Source: Dryomyza anilis
Lineage: Eukaryota > Arthropoda > Insecta > Diptera > Dryomyzidae
Reading direction: 5' to 3'
Length of the DNA: 64,000 nt
NCBI GenBank assembly: GCA_951804985.1
Contig: OX638133.1
Location: 33,505,963-33,569,962, forward strand
The position numbers and the translations under genes were made by a program. How positions within the stretch are numbered: position 1 is the stretch's first letter; every line of letters begins with the position of its first letter. A model generated the notes under the pieces. The model ran no database searches. It had not been told where the DNA came from and worked only from the letters and a program-made list of their open reading frames with translations. Below are positions 36,201 to 48,200 of this stretch, in pieces.

Positions 36201-39200
36201 AACATTCAATAGGTCATTAATATTTCATTGAAGTAATGAATAATACAAAAATACATAAGTCAATAATAAAATTCATTAATTTAATGCAAATGAAGGTTTT
36301 TTCATTCTTTTTTTTTACATAAAATTAATAAAATATTACATATATTGTTTCAATGAAGTAGTATTTAGATAATTTTTGCAATGACTTCCTGTTAATTTTC
36401 CTAGTTTGTCAATAACGATGAACAAATACATTTTATCAATGAATATTTACATTCTTTTTATGCATATTTCATCAAAACTATGTATTTGTAATTTATTAAA
36501 ATAAACAATTTACTAAGCAATGAAGTAGATTTAACTTTACATTAAAAATTCATCATATTAATGAATAGTACATTGATATTTCATATTTCATTGAAGCAAT
36601 GAATAAAGCAAAAATACCTATGTTAATTATAAAATTCATTAATTTAATACAAAAGAAGATTTTTTCATTGTTTTTTACATAAAATTAATGAAATATTATA
36701 TACATTATTTTGAATGAAATAATATTTAGATACTTTTTGAAATGACTTATCGTACATTTTCATAGTTTGTCAATAGTACTATAAACGGCACTAAAATTTG
36801 AACTCCGAACTATTTTGGTTATCCTTTGAACCCTTTAGGACGCCATAGCGCCTAACCCAGACGTGTAGGGGTATAAGTTTATACTACACTTTTTATCAGT
36901 AGACCACATAGAAGCTAAATATAAAAACAAATCGGAGTTCAATTAAATAAGGTGTCATTTTGCCGCACTGTGTAATCTATTCCATACTTCTATTAAATGA
37001 TCTTAATAATAATTCGTATTTAAATATATTTTCATTAGTATTATGTATGATTCATAGATATGATGTATTTGTGAGTCGGAAGTTCCAACATTCAATAGTT
37101 TATTAATATTTCATTGAAGTGATGAATAAAGCAAAAATACCTATGTTAATAATAAAATTCATTAATTTAATGTAAATAAAGGTTTTTTTCATTGTTTTTT
37201 TGTTACATAAAATTAATGAAATATTACATATATTGTTTCGATGAAGTAGTATTTAGATACTTTTTGCAAAGACTTCTTGTTAGTTTTCCTAGTTTGTCAA
37301 TAATGATGAACAAATACATTTTATCAATGAATATTTACATTCATTTTATGCACATTTCATCAAAATGATATATTTGTAATTTATTAAAATAAACAATTTA
37401 TTAAATAATGAAATAGATGTAACTTTACATTAAAAATTCATCATATTAATGAATAGTTCATTGATATGTCTATCGGAAAAGATACAAACATAGTAAATAA
37501 TAGTGGCTCCATTAAAAATGAATAATTCTAACTATGTTTTTTTTAATAAATTCATTAATTTATTTATGTTTTCTCATTGAACAAATGGATAGTAACTTTA
37601 TAAAATTCAAAATTTATCGTTCGGAATGTTTAGATTTAAACGTTTTAATGTAGATAAATACTTAAATAATAAAGAATATATTCATTAAATTATGTACGAT
37701 TCATAAATTGAGCTATTTACATCATCCAACTAATGAATTGTTCATAAAAAATGTTTTTATAGAAATATTGCAATATTAACTGATGTATTATTCATTGAAA
37801 TTGTGTACTATTCATAGAAATAGTGTACTATTCATATAAACGAAATACTACTCCTAAAAAAGACTCCTAAAAAGAATGTAGTATTCAAAGTAGTATTCAT
37901 ATAAATGATGTAGTTTTCATAAAAATTGTGTACTATTCATATAAATGATGTACTACTATTCATATAAATGATGTACTATTCATAAAAATGATGTATTATT
38001 CTTAGACATTATATTCTCTAAAAACAAATGATGTGTTTTATTTATAGAAATGATGTATATAAAAAGATATAATTCATAATTCATAAATATGATGTATTAA
38101 CTTCTTGATTTTGTTACAATGAACTATTTATTAATATAATAAAATAATTTGAACTTCAATTCAAAAATTCATCATACAAATTTTGTTAGTCTACCACAGT
38201 ACCTCCGCCTCCCCCAGTATTTGTAGTTAAGTGTGTTTCTCTTTTTAATAAATTTTGAATAAGACAAATTACAATTTTATTAATGTTCAATGTTTTTCTG
38301 TCTTCTTTCTTTTTCTCTTTCTTTTTTTGCATTCTTTGATTGAACTTGGTTTTCATTTGACTTGCCTTGTCTCTGTCTCTAAAATGTATTTCGCCAATGA
38401 ACAATAAAAAAAACACCAATTCCAACGACACCATTACCATCACCACCACCACCAACACCACCACAACAACTAACAACACCTGCATCGCAACCACAATAAT
38501 TACAACAACAACACTTACAACCCATACAAATACAATTGTACTCAACTTTATAACTACTTGTTTGCAATGTTACTGTGTCTGGCTATTAATTAAAACTTGC
38601 AAAAACCGAATACTCGATTTTAAAAACCGATTACTCGAATTGAAAAAACCGAATACCAAATTATACAAATCTGTTGTGTTGGATGTCTGTGTGTTTTTGT
38701 GTGTTGCACTAGGTCGACACTGGGTCAAGGCATACGCTCCGGCTGCGGCATAGTGCCCCTAACTGGACCGGGCGGCCTGCAACACTATGCTACAGCCGAT
38801 CGTCGTTCGAGCGGCAGTCTGCGGGTAAGTACATCGTTGTCTCATTCTCTCTAACTCACCTACTACACTTAACTGCCATTTATTAAATGTTAGTGTTTAT
38901 ACTAATTACTAGTGCTATCTCGTTTTAAACAAAGTGAAAAGAAAACTTTTTTACTGTATTTCGCGCTCTTTTGAACACTTTACTGACTCGTTTAACGCAG
39001 AATTGGTTAAAGAAAATATGAAAATAATAAGAAAATTATTTTATTTGAAACATATAACTGTCTCTCTCTCTCTTAGCTTGTATTGCCGTGTGAGCTTTTG
39101 TTGTCTTTAACGTTTTAACTATAATATTTTTTATTACTATTATTTTTTGAATATTAATAAAGTTCGATGTCTAAATCTGTGCACCGCTAATTCGTTGATT

Positions 39201-42200
39201 TAACAATAGACTTTATTTTTAGTGTCTTGAGTATTTTTAAATAATATTATGTATATTTATTTTATTTCTTTTTGCAATGTTATTTTTTTAATATAAATTT
39301 AAGTAACTTTACAGAGTTTAAGTACATTTTAATCAACACATTGTTATTCGTTTAGCGAAATTGCATGTTTGTAAAAACTCAAATAATACACAGAAATACA
39401 AACAAAAGTCCATACATAATACAAAGAAACTATTACAAATTATTATAAAATATGAAAAAGACTACATTTTTAATTTAAAGCCAAAGGTAATTTTAAAACT
39501 AACTATATGAATTAAAAAATTTTGACTAAAAAAAAATAATAATTTTTGAGTAAGAAAAAAATTTAAAACATGATAAATAGTATATTTGCTATCAAAACTT
39601 AGTCACTCGGACGTTCAACTGATTTTGAATTCGATTACATTCGAATTCGATGATCTGTCTAGACCAACATCCTAAAATAAACTATTTAATCCACAAGACC
39701 GTCTACAAACAGTCTTCACTCTAACCCCGTAATTATTTAAATTGAAGTTTTTTCGCGCCCAAGCGCCAAACACTTTGTTCGTATTGAACGTATGCTTCAA
39801 ATAGAGGTTTAAATGTTATATCGGGTAACCGAATAAAGTTAGTTGTTACAACTAACCTTTTCGTTCATCTAACCTCATGCCAAAAGTAGATGTTTCCGTG
39901 TGTATGAATCATACCAATAAACTTCATTGAGCCCAACAAACACCAGTACAAATTGTAATAGAGTCATCATCGGGTACTGATTCATTAATAATTGTCTAAA
40001 TTACTTGAACAACATGATCTGATCAATGGTTCTATCTAATGCACACAGAAAAATACTTTTTTTGCATGAGGTTGGAAGAACGGAAAAGGTAGTTGTAAAA
40101 ATCAACATTATTCGGTTAAAACGATTTGTTGACGGAACTGCCATATTCTGTTGGCGCTTGAAATATTAGCCTATACACAATCAAAATTATCCTTAATTAA
40201 AATCTATATTATTATGTTCGAAAATTTTCTAAGTTGTTCGAAATTGGTTGTAGTACAGACTACAACTCTATTAGTTTTGACTATAAAAACCAACTAAGCG
40301 ATTGAGAAAACCGAATAAGTTGATTGGACAAATAGTTGGTTGGAGTAACAAATCTCTACTCTATGTGTAAGGATTATTTATAAAAGGGAAGTGTTGAAAC
40401 AATAATTTTAAGTTTTCAAAATCAGATATGTTAATGTGAGTTTAAAAATACTCTTTATGATTCTCGAATGAAATATAAATTAGTATATTAGTCTCACAGA
40501 ACTCGAGAACGAAAGCGGAATGAAGCCCATATCTCGAGTACACACAGAAAATCCTCTTATGACATGAGATTGGAACAATGAAAATGTTAGTTGTACCCAC
40601 TAACTTCATTCGGTCAAATCGAATGGTTTAGAAATTTGCTGGCGGAACTGCCATATTAGCCTATACACATGAAACATTAGTCTATACACACTCCTAATAT
40701 TTTTAAATCTGTGCTGAAATGTTCTAAAACAGTTCGAAATTGGTTGCAGTACAAACTACAACTCTTACCATTTTAACAATAACAACCGGTTTAGAATTTT
40801 GCTGGCGGAACTGCCATATTAGCCTATACACATGAAACATTAGTCTTTACACACTCCTAATGTTTTTAAATCTGCGTTGAATTGTTCTAAAACAGTTCGA
40901 AATTGGTTGCAGTACAAACTACAACTCTTTTCATTTTAACAATAACAACCGACTAAGCGGTTGAGAGAACTGAATAACTTAGTTGGGCAAATACTTTGTG
41001 TGACATTAATAATTGTTTATGAATAAATTTATCATATTCATGTTGAAAAATATTACAAAACATTAACATACAGCTCAAGCAAGAATAGAAACCTAAACGA
41101 ATAACAGTTTTGATTTCGAATTCCGTTTTCTCCTTAATTTCGAATTTGGTTTCATGTTTTGTAACGAACTGATATCAGTAAACATATTTCAAATTATGGT
41201 TTCGGTTTCAATTTTGGTTTTTTTTATATTTTCAATCAATGTCTTCAACAAAACTTTGAATTATTTCACTCTCATAGGAACTGTTGACGAAAATTAAATA
41301 TTTGTATTTGTTTTTCATACATTCAAAAAACAAATTAAATCGGTTTAAAAACCTTTATATCGTTTTTGGATATCGGTTTACTTCCTATTGATTTCGTTTA
41401 TGATGCCAATTCATAAACTCAACATGATTTTAATATGTATTTGGTATCTTTGCCATATTAAAGAGTTAAAGCCAATGAAGAACCTCCCAATTGTATTAAT
41501 AATTTTAACTGTAGTCGTTGCTTAGGTATTTAGGTTTCCCTTTTAATATAAAAAAATATTTTAATTCAAAATTTAATTCAAAATTTAAATATTTCTTATT
41601 TTTGTTAAACAAATATTTTAGCGGTAGTCAAAAATATTCGAAAAGCTATAATAAAAAATAACTGAATTATTTAATTAACATAATCTGTTTTATTGTTTTA
41701 ATAATTTTTCATCATTGTCTAACTACTGTTTTTCCATTACTGCCTCTTTCTGTATTTCGAAAAGAATGACTATGCTCAGAATATAAATTTGTTGCACCAA
41801 CAAAAATTATCGGTTATCTCAACCGCACATTTTAAACAATTTTAGTAAAATTTCAAAAAGCTATAGAACAATTTGGAGTGAGTAAAGACTAATATTTCAA
41901 GTGCCCAACCAAACATTGCAGTTCCGCCAACCAATTTGTAGAAAATTCATTTTAACTGAATAAAGTTGGTTCTTACAACTAACTTTTTCGTTGTTTTGTA
42001 TTAGAAAGGAATGTATTGTATTAGAAAGCGACGTCTTTTCAAACAAATTTCAATTATTTCAAAAGTCAAGTAACATGAAATCCAAATTCGTTTTATGAAA
42101 TTTTGACTTTCGTATTTCATTCGATCCAATTTACAGTGTACATCGTCGTTTAGTCAAAAACATAAAAAAAATTTCTGAATTGATTAATATTATAAAAAGT

Positions 42201-45200
42201 ATCAGTAATTAAAACCGATTTAGTCTCCTCGATTTTAATCTAAAAGGTTTTTTAAAATAGTTTTAGTAATATTTAAAATTTAGTACACACAAAAGAAATC
42301 CACTTTTGTATGAGGTTGGAAGAACGAAAATGTTGTTGTAACAACCAACTTCATTCGGTTAAAACGAATTTTCTATATGTTGGTTGACGGAACTGCCATA
42401 TTCTGTTGGTGCTGGAAATATTAGCTTATACACATACCACATTTTTCTAAAACAATTTGACATAGGTTGTCGTACAAACTAAAACTCTTTTAGTTTTGAC
42501 TATAAGAAGCAACTAAGCGATTGACAGAACCGAATAATTTGGTTGGCCAAAGAGTTGGTTGGCGCAACAAATCTCTATTCTCTGTGTAAGTAATACGATA
42601 CGTCTACTAAAGACAAGAATAGTTTCAGAGCTGTTAATACAGGCACAATATTCTAATTAGATTTCGTCGTTGTAGAACTAAAAGTCATCAAATACATTTT
42701 TATGAAAATCTTAAATTTCGATTTCATTGGCTATTATTACAAAAAGTAATGAATGCATTTTTAAAATTGAAATGTCAATTGATAGATTCATATTTTGTTA
42801 TTATTTGGTACAAAGAGCTCATCGATTAGAATTTGACATATTTATAAAAGTTTTTCTAAATGAATTATTGGTATTTTGAAAATATACACACAGAATATAG
42901 ATTTGTTGCGCCAACCAACTCTTTGCCCAACCAACTTTTTCGGTTCTCTCAACCGCTAAGTCGGTTGTTATTGTCAAAATAAAAAGAGTTGTATTTAGTT
43001 TGTACTACAACCAATTTCGAACTGTTTCAGAACAATTTAGTACAGATTTAGGACTGTGTATAGACTAATATTGCAAGTGCATTCAGTTTAACCGAATGAG
43101 GTTAGTTGGTACAACTAACTTATTAATGCCAAAGAGGTTTTTTTTGTGTGTAGTTGGTGTCTTTTCCTTCTACAACGACGATTTGTTCTGTAGATAAGCT
43201 TTAGCCTCTGATAATGTATCTTTTTATTACCGTACTGGGTTTCGTGTTCAGCACCATTAGTCTAAAACTGGTAACATGAATTTTAAACGTTTCGTTCACG
43301 GATTGAATATTTTTTTGCCAATTATTTTTCATAAACAAATGATTTTTTTTGCCTTATGATAGATATTAGCAAAAGTAAAGTTTTCAAAATTAATTTATAC
43401 ACGAATAAAAAAATTAAGTCTCACGCTATTGAACCGATTTTGAAACGAATTGTAGACCATAATATTTTCATGGTGCAAAATATGATCAGAGGAATACTTT
43501 TTGCTATACAACTTTAAATTTATTAGCAGTTTTAATTTCATTAACCCGCACTTAGACCACTTTAAAAATAAAGATAAAACCTTTATGTATATATTATTTA
43601 TTATACTGTTATTTATGCAGGTGAGAAATTATTTCATTTTAGCAAATAAAAATAGTTATATTAACGCAACATATCCATTAATACAAAATTTAAAAATAAA
43701 ACACAGTCCACTTTTACAAATACGAAATGCTTGATATTTGCATAAGTTCTACGAATAATGAAATCAACCAAAACACATCGCACAGTTTTACTTTAGTAAT
43801 AGAATAAAACCAAATGCTTATAAATTGAATTTAACAATATTAAAAAAATAAATAAATTAGCTATTATATGTAGACTTTAAATGTAAAACAACAACAAAAA
43901 AACATAAAATTACACAATTACTAGTTCGTAAGTATACAACACGTTTCAGCGAAAATACAACTATGAAAAAACTCAAATCAAAAGAACCAAAAAATACTTA
44001 TACCGATCCTGAAACCGATTTGCAAACTTATATGTAAATATATATAGTACATAAACCAATTTATATTAGAATCCAGAGCTAAATTAAACATACAAATTAT
44101 GATTATAGAGCATAATAAAAATATAGTTATTATGAACTTAAAAAATATAGTACTTTAACATATACAAAAAATAAAAATTATACTATGTCGCTTTCTGTTA
44201 AAATGTTTCGCTTTAAATATGACAAAAAAAAATGTAGATATTATATAATTAAATTGAATAAAAATATATTGAAAACTTTGTAGCAAAAACAGTTTAACTG
44301 CTAAACTGAATGAATACATGTAAAATCAATAAAAATCTTAATTAATTAAATAAAATTGAAATCAGCGAAATAACGTGTCAAAACAAGTAAAGTAAATAAA
44401 GTAAAATAAATATGATAAAAATAAAAATCTGAACATTGTTGCCACTTAATTAACGCATCGAATGCAGGCGGAAAATCAATCAATGTCGCAAAAAAAAGTA
44501 TCGTTGACCAATTAAGTATGAATCCAAAACAAACATTAAATGTCACGTCGAACGCATTGTTTTTATAATTATTTTGTTTTTTATAATTATTTTGTTTTCT
44601 ACATATATTTTTTATATTATTTTTTTTTTACTTTAATTATGCTAGCAAATAGTTTAAAGCGTTATTGACAACAAAAACCATACAAGCGAAAACATATCGT
44701 TTAACTTAAAATTGAAAAATAGTTTATGAAATCGAATCTGTAACTTTAAATCGCGTACATTTAATATCGCTAATTATTTTTGATTTATTGCATTCAAATA
44801 AATGCGTTGTAAATTCAAATAGTAGCAAAATAGTAGGCGTAAAATAGATTTATACTTGATAATAATTAATTCGTTTTACCATTTTTTTCCGCATATTTTT
44901 TACGCATTTTCTATTGAAATCACGCATACGCTCTCAGATATCGGCATGGAAAGGATCACAGGTGAGTCATACTTTATTAATCGAAAACATGAACTCGTAA
45001 AAAAATTATTTTTATAATCTTTACTCAATTTACAAATTACCATCATGCTTTATATTTCATATTTGTTGTTCACATTTTGTTTATTAGTTCTTCTTAACAA
45101 TCGAATAAGTGGAATTTTTAGTTTCACATTCAAGTTCAAATGTACCTATACTTTCCAAATATATCTAGCCATATATTTAATTTATAAATAACACTGATTA

Positions 45201-48200
45201 GGAAAAATTCAAGAGATGGTAATATTTTAAACATATGTATAATTAAATTTTAGCTATAAATATATGCTTCAAAAATGGGTGTTACTCGTCCGTATTTATT
45301 TACTGACCATTTTTTTTGTCATTTTAACTTTTAGTCGTAAATTACCCTACTCCACAAAAAAAGAAAAAAATGTCCAATGAAAATGCAATACAGCAATTCT
45401 ATAAATCTAAAAGATTGCTTATTTATAATGCATACAAATATTTGTTTTACGTACCGTTTTTAAAGGAAATAGTAACTTTTCAGCCACTTCTAAAAAAAAT
45501 AAAATTCCTTACATTATTAGTTTTTCAAAAACCTTAAATGCACTTTATCACTTAATTTAAATATATCAACAAATTCGAATAATCCAAAATTTCTTTAAGT
45601 TATAAGGATCTAAACTCGATAAATTTAAATTAATTTAGACTATTTTTGGATGAATTGTTGGTATTTAGAATTCAAAAATAAACAATACAATTACTAACTT
45701 TCTATAGTAAAACAAACTTTTGTCTGTTCTACTATAGAAAGTAATATTTCAAAAATAATTTGAAAACAATCCGAATTTAGATACAATTATCTTAAAAACT
45801 ATAGGAATATTAGGAATTAAGGGAATATAATTAATATACTAAAATTAGTACATACACACAGAAAAGAGATTTGTTGCGCCAACCAACTTATTCGGTTCTC
45901 TCAACCGCTGAGTCGGTTGTTATTGTCAAAATGAAAAGATTTGTAGTTTGTACTGCAACAAATCTCGAACTGTTTTAGAACTATTTAGTGCAGATTTCGA
46001 ACCATTAGGAGTGTGTATAGACTAATATTTCAAATGTATAGGCACTTCTGCCAGCAAATTCTTAAACCATTCGATTTGACCGAATGACGTTTATTGGTAC
46101 AACTAACTTTTTTTATTCTTCCAACCTCATGCCAAAGATTATTTTTCTGTGTGTACTAAATATACCGGAGACAACATAGTAGAGAAACAATAAGCCGAAA
46201 CCTAAAAATTTCGAAAAAAAAATAGAAAACTAAAAATGTACCAATTTAGTAGGACGAAAAAATGTAATAGATAGAAAATATCGAAAAATGCAAAGTACGC
46301 ATAAAATGTGCAAATAAATACTAGATAAAGATATTGGCGGATTATCATACACAATTTAAAGTCTACTTAAAAAATAAAAATCAGATTTTTGACCTTTAAT
46401 TCTCTACAAAATTTGTCAAAAAAATCTATTTTAAATTGTCTACATAGAAAAAAATGTACATGTAGGATATGTTTTACGGACGGACACTGTACACATTTAC
46501 ATTTGACGAATTTTAGATATAAATAAAAACCTACACAGACAGAAAATAGACACCATACCTCATAAATCATTTAGTTGAAAAATTATACTTAAACTTGAAG
46601 TACTATTTACTAATAAGACAGTTTCTATAAAGATAAGTATGACACACCATTTTAAAGATATATTTGTGTGCAATAATACAAAAATGTTATTCCAAACTCG
46701 TTAGAATAATATTAGAAACAATTCGACAGTTAAAATTACTGTAGTAATAAAAAAGTCTACATTTTACGTGTTTGGCAATCCATGAAATTGTAACGGTTAA
46801 ATAAAAATTTATCATTTAAAAAAAACATAATTTCAGTAAGAGATTTTAAATTAAATACAAAAATAAAATCTAGTGATATCTTCTTATACTTGGAGTAATA
46901 ATAATTTTATTGAAAATAGTCGTTAAAAGTGTCCTTTAAGCTCTTTGCGCAATATCACAGGATCACTTTTTTTTAGGTTTTAAAAGCATCTTCTCAGTTT
47001 TAGAGGGTCTAGTTTCAGAAAGTGGACGCGGAGCGAAAGAAAAAATAGTTCTAGATTTTTCATACAAATTTGAATCAGTCTAATGTACATCATATTGAAG
47101 AATGCTGTTCATCAAATCAAATTCCAATCAAAATATACAATATATATACAACTCCATACAGACCAATAGCCTATTCATACAATTTAACATAATATTTATT
47201 TTTTATTCATTTTATGCCATACTTCTCAGTTCTCAAGTAGTTCTTGTATGTTATATCTTATATAATGTTTTATAATTTATTTATCTATAATTACAACTTA
47301 AAAACGTCTTTCAGACAATTTTTTTTTCCAAAAAAATTGATTTTTAAACACTTTTCGGACAATTTTTTTTCGAAAAAAAAAATTATAGAAAAAAATTTTA
47401 ATACTAAAAAATTTTTTTTTTCGCACACATTTTTTTCTAAAAATATATTTTTTATGGATTTTTTTTCAAAAAATATTTATAATTTATTTTGAAAAAAAAA
47501 ATATTATTTTTATTCAAAATAATATTTTATAAATCCGACAAGAAGTATTTAACAATTAAATAATATAAATTTTATAGGAATTATAAATAGAATTAAAACT
47601 AATGAAAATTCCCATTTTCGACAGCATTTTTCAATTGTATAATGAGGTTATTAAAATGCATAATTGGAAAATTTTGTATAAAAAATTATTCAACATTAAT
47701 AACTGAGGAATATTCTTTAGTCGAACAAATTCAAGTATCGCCCATTATTTTTAAATAAACTCAACATTTAAATTCAACAGTTTAATATTTAAGAATGTAA
47801 TGAAATGAAAAAATATTCGATGGTCACTTGTAATTTTTAATTTTTATTTTTTTAATGCATTTTTTTATTTCTTTTCTGATATTTTTCCCAATTAATTTAA
47901 GCTATATCTCACACTATCACTACATTCTCATTTTTATCTCTCCCCTCCCTCTTCCGCATACAGAGCTCACTCTCCAAGGCATTTCGCTTTCACACCAAAC
48001 CCCGCAGTGCCGGCGATCGCACCTCCTACGGCAACTCAACCTCCCCCACACCCTCGTACAGCAGCAGCGAAGGCGGCAATGGCGGTATTTACGCCACAAT
48101 AGGTCCGCCTCTACAACTGAATGCAACGCACTACCCGCCACCGACAACGGCACCACCGCCGCCACCACCAGCGTCCCTCAACTATGCAATGACGTCGGCG

